54,807 nucleotides of DNA. It comes from an uncultured Fibrobacter sp. (GTDB taxonomy: Bacteria; Fibrobacterota; Fibrobacteria; Fibrobacterales; Fibrobacteraceae). Below are positions 14,597 to 22,518 of this stretch, piece after piece (positions within the stretch are counted from its first letter, which is position 1; every line of letters begins with the position of its first letter). Both the position numbers and the translations under genes were made by a program. The notes under the pieces were generated by a model, which searched no databases, was not told where the DNA came from, and worked only from the letters and a program-made list of their open reading frames with translations. The stretch spans positions 1 through 54,807 of the forward strand of contig CAMKNA010000012.1 in assembly GCA_946414075.1 (NCBI GenBank), in the 5' to 3' direction.

Positions 14597-15943
14597 ATGA
14601 CGCAAGAAGACATTCTCAACAATCCGGAACAGTACGACCTCTCCATCGAAACGGTGGGAACGGGAACCCTGAAATCTCCCATGAAGGGCATGCAGTTCGT
14701 CTCAGACGACGACCGCATCAGCCTTACTACGGACATCAACCGCATTAAGAGCTTCATCCAGAGCGGAAAGGAAATTCCTTCTCTCGAAGCGGCGGGTCCT
14801 CGTGAAACGATTTTCCACGACCCGGCCTGGACCCGCGCGGGCATTGTGACCTGCGGCGGCCTGTGCCCCGGCTTGAACAACGTTATCAAGGGTCTTGTTC
14901 AGGTGCTGTGGTTTGACTATGGCGTCCGGAATATCTTTGGCATTCCCTACGGCTACCGCGGGCTTAATCCGGCCTACGGCTACCCGCCTATCATGCTGAA
15001 CCCCGATGTGGTGGACGCCATCCAGGATGACGGTGGCACCATTCTCGGAAGTTCCCGAGGCATGCAGGAACCCTCCGTGATGGTGGACACCCTCATGCGT
15101 CTGAACATCAATGTGCTGTTCTGCATCGGCGGTGACGGAACCCTCCGGGGTGCACATGCCATCGCCGAAGAGGTGAAGAAGCGTCGCCAGCCTATCTCCG
15201 TCATTGGCATTCCCAAAACCATCGACAACGACCTGAACCTTATCGACCGCACATTCGGTTTCGAGACGGCGGTGCTCAGCGCTACAGATGTGATTACCAG
15301 CGCCCACAACGAAGCCAACGGAGCTTTCAACGGGCTCGGGCTCGTGAAGCTCATGGGCCGGGACTCCGGCTTTATCGCTGCCTACGCGGCCTTGGCCACC
15401 ACAGTGGTGAACTTCTGTCTCATTCCCGAAGTACCCTTCACGCTGGAAGGCGAGAACGGACTTTTCAAGGCTCTCGAAAGCCGCTACGGCAGCGGAAAGA
15501 CCCACGCCGTCATCGCCGTCGCCGAAGGTGCCGGACAAGAGCTTTTCAAGGACCAGCCTGAGCGCAGGGACGCCAGCGGCAACATCCTGAAAAACGACAT
15601 CGGCGAATTCTTGACCCGCGAAATCAAGAACCATTTTGACAAGGTGGGCAAGGAAGTCAACATCAAGTACTTTGACCCGAGCTACATGGTCCGTAGCATT
15701 CCCGCCAAGGGAACCGACGCCATCTTCTGCTTCCAGCTGGCCGAAAGCGCCGTACACGCAGGCATGGCGGGCAAGACCGACATGGTGGTGGGCAGCATGA
15801 ACGAGCAGTTCAGTCATGTGCCCATAGAATACGCTGTGAACGAACGCAAGAAGATCAATCCCAACGGACCGCTGTGGCACGCCGTGCTGGGAGCGACCCG
15901 CCAGCAGGACTACTTCTCCGGAAAGGGCAAGGGAAGGAAGTAG
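14597..15943 (+). CDS. pfkA: 6-phosphofructokinase, group with Gly104/Lys124 signature
   Basis: 448 residues, PFK superfamily. Key segments: CGGLCPGLNNVI near the N-terminal nucleotide site, GGDGTLRGA, and GIPKTIDNDLNL in the active site. The first determinant is Gly (GGDG), as in ATP-dependent enzymes; PPi enzymes have GGDD. The second is Lys (PKTIDND), which is usual in PPi enzymes. The combination is known from the ATP-dependent 'long' group of spirochaetes, trypanosomatids and some others, so ATP use is most likely. It phosphorylates fructose-6-phosphate in glycolysis. It starts 18 nt after the kinase gene with TATTTT 6 nt upstream of the ATG and no clear ribosome site. Confidence 0.92.
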   Translation: MTQEDILNNPEQYDLSIETVGTGTLKSPMKGMQFVSDDDRISLTTDINRIKSFIQSGKEIPSLEAAGPRETIFHDPAWTRAGIVTCGGLCPGLNNVIKGLVQVLWFDYGVRNIFGIPYGYRGLNPAYGYPPIMLNPDVVDAIQDDGGTILGSSRGMQEPSVMVDTLMRLNINVLFCIGGDGTLRGAHAIAEEVKKRRQPISVIGIPKTIDNDLNLIDRTFGFETAVLSATDVITSAHNEANGAFNGLGLVKLMGRDSGFIAAYAALATTVVNFCLIPEVPFTLEGENGLFKALESRYGSGKTHAVIAVAEGAGQELFKDQPERRDASGNILKNDIGEFLTREIKNHFDKVGKEVNIKYFDPSYMVRSIPAKGTDAIFCFQLAESAVHAGMAGKTDMVVGSMNEQFSHVPIEYAVNERKKINPNGPLWHAVLGATRQQDYFSGKGKGRK

Positions 15944-16007
15944 AAAAGTGTGAAATGTGAAGTGTGAAATGACTAATTTCACATTACACATCACACATTA
16001 CACATTG
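15944..16007. repeat. Palindromic array of TGTGAAAT/ATTTCACA units
   Basis: Directly after the pfkA stop, units of the form GTGTGAAAT repeat on the left. They reappear inverted as ATTTCACATT and ACACATC on the right, centred on GACTA (15971-15975). The two halves pair imperfectly over more than 20 bp. Similar CACACTCCACATT units occur after purM (52370-52386) and inside a lipoprotein gene (50012-50040), so this looks like a dispersed repeat family. Confidence 0.6.
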
Positions 16008-16012
16008 TTAGT

Positions 16013-16771
16013 ATGGTGATAAGGTTTTTAACAGCCATCCTCCTCTTCGCCGCCATTTGCTGTTTTGCGAACAAGGATTTAGCTTTTGCGGATTCCTGCT
16101 ACAATGCCCGTGCAGAACGCGCCAAGGGAGACAAGGCCGACAAGAAGAATGCGAACCTGATGATTGCCGCCTACAAGCGCGCACAGAAGGACCCTGCCAT
16201 CCACGAGAAAGCAACGGAGGGCCTAGTCAAAAGCGCCTATTTCGCCTTCCGATTCGTGCCCTTCGACAAGAACAAGCGCAAGGCAAAACTGGACACGCTG
16301 AAAAGCATCAGCGAAACCGCCTACAACCGCTACCCGAAAAATAAGGAGATCGCCCACATCTACGCAGCCTCTGTTTCCATGTGGGCCGCCGAAAAAAATC
16401 CTTTGGCCGCCATCAAGGATGGCCTGGCTGCCAAGGTGCGGGATGTGGCCATATCCACCGAAAATTACCAGGTACTGGGACGCGCCCACCAGCTGCTCCC
16501 CTACATTCCCATCATCCTTTCCTGGCCCGATAAGACGCTGGCGGAAAAATACCTGAAACTAGCATTGGAGCAGGACCCCGCCGACATTTACAACTACTAC
16601 TTCCTGGCAGAATTCCGTCTGGACCAGAAGCAATACGACGAAGCCCAGAAGATTATAGACAAGGGACTTGCCCGCGGCGTACGCACGGACTACTATCTCG
16701 AGGACCGCCGCGGACGCTGGCACCTGAAAGAACTTCAGAAGAAGCTCAACGCGAAAGTCGGAAAGAAATAA
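16013..16771 (+). CDS. Secreted TPR-like protein
   Basis: 252 residues with a signal peptide (MVIRFLTAILLFAAICCFA) and an otherwise helical, lysine-rich mature part. The pattern of paired helices resembles TPR-type periplasmic proteins, with repeats such as LAEKYLKLALEQDPADIYNYY and EAQKIIDKGLARGVRTDYYLE; the first is a good TPR consensus. No enzyme motif is present. It begins 5 nt after the palindromic repeat and has no ribosome site; CACATT lies 6 nt upstream of the ATG. A strong terminator follows at 16781. The function is unknown; a periplasmic scaffold is a reasonable guess. Confidence 0.7.
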   Translation: MVIRFLTAILLFAAICCFANKDLAFADSCYNARAERAKGDKADKKNANLMIAAYKRAQKDPAIHEKATEGLVKSAYFAFRFVPFDKNKRKAKLDTLKSISETAYNRYPKNKEIAHIYAASVSMWAAEKNPLAAIKDGLAAKVRDVAISTENYQVLGRAHQLLPYIPIILSWPDKTLAEKYLKLALEQDPADIYNYYFLAEFRLDQKQYDEAQKIIDKGLARGVRTDYYLEDRRGRWHLKELQKKLNAKVGKK

Positions 16772-16780
16772 AAAGAAGAA

Positions 16781-16804
16781 GCACCGCAATCGCGGTGCTT
16801 TTAA
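16781..16804. terminator. Bidirectional intrinsic terminator
   Basis: GCACCGC (16781-16787), loop AATC, GCGGTGC (16792-16798), followed by TTTT on the plus strand. The minus strand is T-rich beyond the stem (TTCTTCTTTTTATT). It serves the TPR gene (plus) and pta (minus). Confidence 0.85.
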
Positions 16805-16841
16805 GTTTAGAATTAGATCTTTCGACTTCGTCGCTTCGCGA

Positions 16842-18236
16842 CTATCCCGCTTGAACAGCAGTCAGCGCGATGGTGTAAACGATGTCTTCCACAAGGGCAC
16901 CGCGGCTCAGGTCGTTCACCGGCTTGGCCAAGCCCTGGAGCATGGGGCCGATGGCGATGGTGCCATGGGCACTGCGCTGCACAGCCTTGTAGCCGATGTT
17001 ACCAGCGGAGAGGCTGGGGAACACGAACACGGTAGCCTTGCCAGCCACGGTGCTTCCGGGGGCCTTCAGGGAACCAACACTTGGCACGGTGGCCGCGTCG
17101 TACTGGAGCGGACCATCGACGAGCATCTCGGGGCGAGCTTCCTTCACCAGCTTGGTGGCCTCGCGGACCAGGTCGGCGTCGGGGCCCTTGCCGCTGTTCA
17201 TGGTGCTGTAGCTGAGCATGGCGACACGGCTGGGCAGGCCGAAGGCCTTAGCGGTGTCGTCGCACTGCATGGCGATTCCAGCCAGCTCTTCGGCGGTGGG
17301 GTTCAGGTTGATAGCGCAGTCACCGTAGATGTAGGTCTTACCGGGCATGCACATGAAGAACACGGAGCTCACGGACTTGACACCGGGCGCGCACTTGATA
17401 ACCTGCAGGGCCGGGCGCAAGGTGTCTGCGGTAGAGTGGATAGCGCCAGACACAAGACCATCCACTTCGCCCATCTTGAGCATCATGGTAGCAAGCATCA
17501 CATTGTCGGCGAGAGCGGCACGGGCCTGTTCTTCGGTCATGCCCTTAGACTTGCGCAGTTCCACAAGAGTGGGCACGTACTTTTCAGCCATCTCTGCAGT
17601 CGGTTCGATAATCTCGATGTCGGCGGGCAGTTCTACGCCCTGTTCCTTGGCCACCTTGAAAATCTCGTCCTTCTTGCCAACAAGAACCGGCACGGCAATC
17701 TTGCGGTCGATCACCAGCTTCGCAGCCTGAACGGTGCGGGGCTCGGAACCTTCGGGCAGCACAATGCGCTTCTTGGCCTTAGAGGCCTTCAGCAGAAGAC
17801 CGGCGCGGAACATGGCCTGGCTGGTCTTGCGTTCGGCAGGCTCGGCAGCCAGTTCCTTGGCCAAGCACTTTGCGCATGCCAGCAGGCGGTTCGGGCAAAA
17901 CAGGTCGGCATCTTCGCCATCAGAGAAAATCTTTGCATCCAGAGCCGTAGCAAGGTCGTCGTTGAACTTGTGGGCAATGGCATCAGCCATGCCGGTAGCG
18001 CCTTCCACCACCACAGTATCCACGGCGGCAAAATCCTTCTGCAAGAAGTCGGCGGCAATCTTTTCCATCAGCACGGCAGAACGGTGGGCCTTCAGCTCAG
18101 CGGCAGCCTCAGCGCCGTTCACGCAAGGCTTGTAGACGGCAGACTTGAGACCAGCGGCAGCGACAGCGGCCTCCACTTCCTTCACCTTCGCATCCATGTT
18201 CGCACCGGCCGTAGCCACCAGAATTACTCTATTCAT
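16842..18236 (-). CDS. pta: Phosphate acetyltransferase
   Basis: 464 residues. From about residue 140 to the end is a typical phosphotransacetylase domain, with [37 protein letters not shown] and [14 protein letters not shown]. It converts acetyl-CoA and phosphate to acetyl phosphate, the first step of acetate formation with ATP yield through acetate kinase. The N-terminal 130 residues resemble the BioD-like P-loop domain of long Pta enzymes but begin [17 protein letters not shown], so no working Walker A motif remains. The ATG at 18236 has GGAG before it. It starts 13 nt after the RNase G stop and is probably in one operon with it. No ackA is in the window. Confidence 0.95.
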   Translation of the reverse strand: MNRVILVATAGANMDAKVKEVEAAVAAAGLKSAVYKPCVNGAEAAAELKAHRSAVLMEKIAADFLQKDFAAVDTVVVEGATGMADAIAHKFNDDLATALDAKIFSDGEDADLFCPNRLLACAKCLAKELAAEPAERKTSQAMFRAGLLLKASKAKKRIVLPEGSEPRTVQAAKLVIDRKIAVPVLVGKKDEIFKVAKEQGVELPADIEIIEPTAEMAEKYVPTLVELRKSKGMTEEQARAALADNVMLATMMLKMGEVDGLVSGAIHSTADTLRPALQVIKCAPGVKSVSSVFFMCMPGKTYIYGDCAINLNPTAEELAGIAMQCDDTAKAFGLPSRVAMLSYSTMNSGKGPDADLVREATKLVKEARPEMLVDGPLQYDAATVPSVGSLKAPGSTVAGKATVFVFPSLSAGNIGYKAVQRSAHGTIAIGPMLQGLAKPVNDLSRGALVEDIVYTIALTAVQAG

Positions 18237-18249
18237 AATAATCTCCGTT

Positions 18250-19785
18250 TTACGCAAAATTGTAAAGGTCCGTGATGTCCTCATTGTTCTTGTCGTACAT
18301 CCAGAACTGGTTCACATGGGCATGTTCGTCTTCCACCAGGTCGATCTTCATGCTGTGCTTGTATTCCAGATAATGGAACATACGGGCCATGTCCTTGCAG
18401 AACACGTCCACCAGCGGGCTGCTCACCACCAGGGTCACTTCCTTCAGTTTTCCCTTGCCGTGGGCACGGGCCATCCAGCGGTCAATCATGCCCAAGGTGG
18501 ATTCCAGCGTGGCAATGCGTCCACCGCCGTGGCACACCGGGCAGATTTCCGTCTTCTCGGTCATCAGGTTCACGCGCACGCGCTTGCGGGTCACTTCCAT
18601 CAGGCCGAACTGGCTAATGGGAGCGGGGCTGATAGGAGCCTTGTCCCTGCGGATCGCCTTGCGGAATTCCTGATACACGGCCTCGCGGTCGGCATCGGTT
18701 TCCATATCGATAAAGTCGATGATGATAAGGCCACCCACATCGCGGAGGCGCAACTGCTTTGCAATCTCGTGGCAGGCGTCGATGTTGGTCTCGAGAATAA
18801 TCTTGCTCTGGTCCTTGCCATGGACCTTCGGGCCGGTGTTCACGTCGATAGACACCAGGGCTTCGGTCTGCTCGATGACCAGGTTTCCACCGCGAGGCAG
18901 CGGTACCTGGCGCTGCAGGGAGCGAGCGTAGTCGTTCTCGATCTTGAAGTACTCGAACAGGCTCTCGTTAGAGCTCCAGAGCTTCACCTTGTCCAACTTG
19001 TCCGGAGAGAGCACCTTCAGGTAATCGCGCAGGGCGAAGTATTCGTCGCGGTTGTCGATATACACATAGTCGGTGTTTTCGCCAAAGTACTCGCGGACCG
19101 TCTGTTCGATAGAATCCGACTCCTCGTAGATGCAGGTCTCGGCTGGCATGGTCTCGAAGTTGTACTTCGTCTGTTCCCACTTGCTCTCCAGTTCGCGCAT
19201 CTGCTTCTGGATTTCGAACTCGGACTCGTTCAGCCCGTTGGTACGCACAATGTAACCCACATCACGGGCCTTCAGGCGGCGGACCACCTTCTGGAATTCC
19301 CGGCGCTTGGCGGGGTCGCGCTCGCGCTTGGATACGCCCACGAAGTTGGTACCCGGCATGCAGACCAAGAACCGTCCGGCAAAACTCAGATGAGTCGTCA
19401 AACGGGCACCCTTGGTGCTGATGGGTTCCTTAACCACCTGGACCATGATTTCCTGGCCTTCCTGGAGGATCTCGTCAATAGAGATTTCCTTGGAAGAACC
19501 GCCCTCGTCGCCGTCGTCGCCATATTCACGGCGCAACAGCTCATTTCTGTCCATGGCGTCGTCCTGATGGAGGAATCCCGCTTTTTCGAGGCCGATATCG
19601 ATGAACGCGGCCTTCAGGGCGGGAAGCACCTTCTGGACTACACCCTTATATATATTGCCCAGAACCCGAGTAGAAGACACGCTTTCTACGACCAATTCCG
19701 CAAGCTCGCCGTCTTCCATGATGGCGATGCGTTTCTCGTAAGGTGTCTTGCTAATCAGGATTCCGCGCTTACACTTATTTGCCAT
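18250..19785 (-). CDS. rng: Ribonuclease E/G family endoribonuclease
   Basis: 511 residues, the size of RNase G, without the long RNase E C-terminal scaffold. An S1-like domain is at about 37-130 ([20 protein letters not shown]). The catalytic DNase I-like part carries [13 protein letters not shown], whose Asp residues bind the metal, and [15 protein letters not shown]. The zinc-link C-P-V-C-H-G-G-G supports dimerisation. It cleaves single-stranded A/U-rich RNA and matures rRNA. The ATG at 19785 has AGGAG 4 nt upstream; the frame continues to 19902 without domain match. A TATATT box at 19927-19922 implies an untranslated leader of about 130 nt. Co-directional with pta downstream. Confidence 0.95.
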   Translation of the reverse strand: MANKCKRGILISKTPYEKRIAIMEDGELAELVVESVSSTRVLGNIYKGVVQKVLPALKAAFIDIGLEKAGFLHQDDAMDRNELLRREYGDDGDEGGSSKEISIDEILQEGQEIMVQVVKEPISTKGARLTTHLSFAGRFLVCMPGTNFVGVSKRERDPAKRREFQKVVRRLKARDVGYIVRTNGLNESEFEIQKQMRELESKWEQTKYNFETMPAETCIYEESDSIEQTVREYFGENTDYVYIDNRDEYFALRDYLKVLSPDKLDKVKLWSSNESLFEYFKIENDYARSLQRQVPLPRGGNLVIEQTEALVSIDVNTGPKVHGKDQSKIILETNIDACHEIAKQLRLRDVGGLIIIDFIDMETDADREAVYQEFRKAIRRDKAPISPAPISQFGLMEVTRKRVRVNLMTEKTEICPVCHGGGRIATLESTLGMIDRWMARAHGKGKLKEVTLVVSSPLVDVFCKDMARMFHYLEYKHSMKIDLVEDEHAHVNQFWMYDKNNEDITDLYNFA

Positions 19786-19927
19786 AAAACTCCTAAAAGT
19801 AAAGCAAAATCGATTAGTCAAATCCCTAAAAGGCCTTCCAAAAGTATGGAACGCCTCCGAACCCCGCCGGTTTCTTGACGGAAAGTACCGCCCGCCCGCC
19901 AAACGAGATCTAGGGACTTTAAATATA
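19786..19927 (-). promoter_or_regulatory. Candidate promoter and long 5' leader of rng
   Basis: Minus-strand TATATT at 19927-19922 places a start near 19914, about 130 nt before the rng ATG. The leader has GC-rich tracts (GGCGGGCGGGCGG). RNase E in gamma-proteobacteria autoregulates through its leader; whether this does is unknown. The -35 region is weak. Confidence 0.35.
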
Positions 19928-20025
19928 ATAAGTGGCTAGGATTTGGGAGCCAGGGGTTAGGGATTTTGGGGATAAAACGCCGATTTTCCGGTTAGTTTTA
20001 GTATTATTTGAATTAAGGGACTTGT

Positions 20026-20943
20026 TTGGACATGCTTGGAAAAAAACTTTGGACAGTGGTGACATTTGCTGCGGCGCTAGCCGCAGAATCGGGAGCAGTC
20101 CCTTCAGAGGGACTTGTGGCCTTTTACCCCTTCAGCGGCTCCTTCGAGAACACCGCCGGCACAGAGATTGACCCAGCCGAAAATCACGGTGCCACCTTCG
20201 CCGCCGACCGGTTCGGCAACGAGAATTCCAGCGCTTACTTTGACGGAAACGAATCCTACCTGGAAATTCCCGACAACGACGCCTTCAGCATTCCCACCAC
20301 AGGGGCCCTGACCATCTCGGTATGGGTCAGCCCCGAAGTCCTGAACTTCCCAATTGCAGAATCGGGCGGGTATGTGCACTGGATGGGCAAGGGCGTGCCC
20401 CGCCAGCACGAATGGGTTTTCCGCATGTACAACAAGGACCTTTCCCAGGGGCAAGAAGACCGTCCGAATCGAATGTCGGCCTACGCCTTCAACCTGGAAG
20501 GCGGTCTCGGCGCCGGAAGCTATGTGCAGGAACAAGTTCAAGAAAACGAATGGATCCATTTTGTCGCCCGCTACGATGTAGAGACCAACAAGATTACTTT
20601 GTTCAAAAATGGTGTTCAAAAAGACCAGGACAATCTATATGACGCCACCTACGGCGTGCAGGTTCAGAACGGTACCGCTCCTCTCAGGCTGGGCACCCGT
20701 TCCCAGTGGAGCTATTTCCAGGGCCGCATCGACGACTTGAGAATTTATAACCGCGCCCTTTCCGAAAGCGAAATCCTGGAGTTATTCAACGAGCCCGACG
20801 CCAAGAAGAACAACCAGGAAAACGAAGAAGAATCCCAAGCCCTCCGGAAGGGCCCAATGGTTTTGGAAAAGCCAAAGACAAATTTGGGTAAGCAGAAATT
20901 TTACGACCTAAAAGGCCGGCGCGTTCGCTACTTCTCGTGGTAA
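20026..20943 (+). CDS. Secreted LamG-domain protein with a clipped C-terminal sorting tail
   Basis: 305 residues. After an N-terminal hydrophobic signal segment (to about residue 24) comes a concanavalin-like LamG/LamGL domain at about 28-255. It shows GLVAFYPFSGSFENTAG, LTISVWVSPE, EWIHFVARYDVETNKITLF and the closing RIDDLRIYNRALSESEI motif typical of LamG-like jellyroll domains. Such domains bind glycans or proteins. The C-terminal KFYDLKGRRV matches the first strand of the tails found on the GH proteins of this window, yet the protein stops four residues later. AAGGGA is 5 nt before the TTG at 20026 and 11 nt before the ATG at 20032, so TTG is slightly preferred. The 3' end overlaps the convergent Cys-rich gene by 16 nt. 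Confidence 0.8.
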   Translation: MDMLGKKLWTVVTFAAALAAESGAVPSEGLVAFYPFSGSFENTAGTEIDPAENHGATFAADRFGNENSSAYFDGNESYLEIPDNDAFSIPTTGALTISVWVSPEVLNFPIAESGGYVHWMGKGVPRQHEWVFRMYNKDLSQGQEDRPNRMSAYAFNLEGGLGAGSYVQEQVQENEWIHFVARYDVETNKITLFKNGVQKDQDNLYDATYGVQVQNGTAPLRLGTRSQWSYFQGRIDDLRIYNRALSESEILELFNEPDAKKNNQENEEESQALRKGPMVLEKPKTNLGKQKFYDLKGRRVRYFSW

Positions 20944-21179
20944 CCCGTGGGGCTGTAGGAGCAGCCGGAGCCATAGGATGTGGAGCCGCACCACACACAC
21001 CTATCCCGACCCGTCCCATGACGGTGATTCCCATTAGGGCTATAGGAACAGCCCGACCCGTAAGAAGACGAGCCGCAGAATTCGCAACTGTCCTCGTCGT
21101 CGTGATGTTCATGCCGGCCGTGAGGGGAGTACGAACAGCTCCCGTACGATGAAGACCCGCAATACCTACAAGAACTCAT
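20928..21179 (-). CDS. Small Cys/His-rich protein with three CxxCGS repeats
   Basis: 83 residues made almost wholly of three tandem units. Each starts C-x-x-C-G-S-[ST]-S-Y-G-S and continues with C-S-Y-S-P-x-G and His residues (RHEHH, NHRH, YHEK). Units begin at residues 4, 32 and 60 or nearby. The spacing of two Cys, one Cys and one or two His per unit suggests one bound metal ion (probably Zn or Fe) per repeat. No signal peptide or membrane segment, so cytoplasmic. A very strong ribosome site (AAGGAGGAG) precedes the ATG at 21179, which argues for real and high expression. I do not recognise a named family. Convergent with the LamG gene, overlapping by 16 nt. Confidence 0.8.
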   Translation of the reverse strand: MSSCRYCGSSSYGSCSYSPHGRHEHHDDEDSCEFCGSSSYGSGCSYSPNGNHRHGTGRDRCVWCGSTSYGSGCSYSPTGYHEK

Positions 21180-21199
21180 AATCTCCTCCTTATCCTAAC

Positions 21200-22027
21200 C
21201 TACTTCGTAATAAAATAGTCTTCCGGATTCACGGGCGTTCCGTTCAGGCGAATCTCGTAATGCAGGGCCACGCTGGACTCCGTGCCGCTCTCGCCGATGA
21301 TGGCGATGGGCTGCCCGCGCCTGACACGCTGACCTGGCTGTACAAGGGCCTGTCCCAAGTGGGCGTAGAATGTCTTGATGCCAGGCATGTGCTCAATCTT
21401 CATGGAAAGCCCGAATCCGCGATGGCGCTGGACCTCTGCCACCACGCCTGCGCCTGTGGCCACCACAGTGTCGCCGATAGCGGCCACATAATCAATACCA
21501 CGGTGGGGCAGTTCCTGTTCGGTAAAGTGGTCGTAAATCATCTCGAAGCGGTTCTTGACGGCATGGCTGTTCTTGAAGGGGTGCAGCACGGGCACCATGG
21601 CCGCCTTCGCGGAATCCTGTTCCAACTTGTTTAGCAGCTTCTTGAAGGTGGCCTCGATTTCGGTAAGGCTCTTGCGTTCGCTACCCGAGCGCATGTCACG
21701 GCCAGCCTCTTCCAGCGTAAAGCCAAGGCCGCTCAGGTTGATGGTGCTGTCACGCAAAAGCCGGGTCTCCTCGGCCTTCAAGATAGACTCGTCCACCGAC
21801 TGGCGGATGCCCTTAATCTCCTTCTTGATGGCCATGTTCTGCCGGTACACCGAAAGCACGTTGCCGTCGGAAAGGTTCGCCACGATCTTCTGGGGCGAAA
21901 ACAGCACGAACCCGAGAATGGCGCAGGCCAAAAGAACCACCATCACGATGACCCTGGTCAGGGAAATCTTGTAGTTCTTGGGCGCCGAGGTCTTGCTCGG
22001 AAAGACATGGACCTCAAGCTTCTTCAC
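21200..22027 (-). CDS. Membrane-anchored M23/LytM-like peptidoglycan protein
   Basis: 275 residues. One N-terminal TM helix (about 23-45), a coiled-coil region (about 55-145) and a LytM/M23 domain (about 160-275) with ELPHRGIDYVA, AHLGQALVQPGQRV and ALHYEIRLNGTPVNP. The HxxxD zinc pair and the last His are present. At the usual H-x-H (HLHFE) the first His is Ala (A-L-H-Y-E), so catalysis is doubtful. It could be an amidase activator or structural protein like EnvC/NlpD-type factors. The start is GTG at 22027, because it overlaps the upstream gene by 14 nt and no ATG fits. It is translationally coupled to that gene. Confidence 0.8.
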   Translation of the reverse strand: MKKLEVHVFPSKTSAPKNYKISLTRVIVMVVLLACAILGFVLFSPQKIVANLSDGNVLSVYRQNMAIKKEIKGIRQSVDESILKAEETRLLRDSTINLSGLGFTLEEAGRDMRSGSERKSLTEIEATFKKLLNKLEQDSAKAAMVPVLHPFKNSHAVKNRFEMIYDHFTEQELPHRGIDYVAAIGDTVVATGAGVVAEVQRHRGFGLSMKIEHMPGIKTFYAHLGQALVQPGQRVRRGQPIAIIGESGTESSVALHYEIRLNGTPVNPEDYFITK

Positions 22028-22298
22028 TCTTCCCCACGTTTTCCTTGGAGAGCTTCTTTTCCAGCTCGGCAATCTTCTTCTGGCTTTCCTCGATACCGCC
22101 GATAAGTTCCACTACCGCGGGGTCGTCCTTGATGGCCTTCAGAAGGTCGTCCTGCACGGCTCCGTAGAGTTTTTGCCCAAGGCTCTGGAACTTGGTCTTG
22201 AGGCGGCTTTCTTCGGTGGCCAGTTCAACCCGAACGAGTGCCGCGGAGGCCAGACTGGCGGCATGGTTTTTCAGCTTATTTAGCACTGTTTTATCCAT
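22014..22298 (-). CDS. Small helical/coiled-coil hypothetical protein
   Basis: 94 residues, no signal peptide and no membrane segment. The sequence is helical throughout and ends in a charged heptad-like stretch (EESQKKIAELEKKLSKEN), which suggests a coiled coil. The ATG at 22298 has AGGGAA upstream; a longer frame to 22448 overlaps the divergent small gene and is rejected. Its last 14 nt overlap the GTG start of the M23-like gene, whose product also has a coiled coil, so the two may interact. I do not recognise a family. Confidence 0.65.
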   Translation of the reverse strand: MDKTVLNKLKNHAASLASAALVRVELATEESRLKTKFQSLGQKLYGAVQDDLLKAIKDDPAVVELIGGIEESQKKIAELEKKLSKENVGKSEEA

Positions 22299-22362
22299 AT
22301 GCGTTCCCTTTTTCACTCTTAAAATAGTAGTTTTTACACCATAAAACAATGGAGATTTTTCT

Positions 22363-22515
22363 ATGAGCCGAACCGAACGTAGGCGCGCAAAGCAAAATGC
22401 AAAGAATTTCGTGCCTAAAAAGTCCAATTCCATGAACAAGTGGGTCATCGTGGCCTTGGCAGTAATTGCGGTTGTATTCTTCGTAGGAACGACTATTATT
22501 CAAAGGGGTGCATAA
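22363..22515 (+). CDS. 50-residue single-pass membrane protein upstream of dnaN
   Basis: The frame runs from ATG 22363 to TAA 22513-22515. The N-terminal 25 residues are strongly basic (MSRTERRRAKQNAKNFVPKK); a hydrophobic helix follows (WVIVALAVIAVVFFVGTTII), then a short tail QRGA. The positive-inside rule puts the N-terminus in the cytoplasm. GGAG lies 8 nt before the ATG. The stop is 3 nt before the dnaN ATG, so translation is likely coupled. It diverges from the minus-strand gene at 22298. There is no known family that I recognise; the compact spacing and clear basic-TM design support a real gene. Confidence 0.65.
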   Translation: MSRTERRRAKQNAKNFVPKKSNSMNKWVIVALAVIAVVFFVGTTIIQRGA

Positions 22516-22518
22516 TCT

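Noticed and set aside
15944..16007. CRISPR-like array after pfkA
   Set aside because: Units are under 12 nt, inverted relative to each other and have no spacers; this is a palindromic simple repeat.
16851..18275. 474-codon open frame on the plus strand opposite pta
   Set aside because: It is a mirror of the pta reading frame with His/Gln/Gly-rich composition and no domain; codon bias of the real gene keeps the antisense frame open.
18145..19878. 577-codon open frame on the plus strand opposite rng
   Set aside because: Same effect: antisense shadow of a well-supported RNase G gene, no start signal and no recognisable protein.
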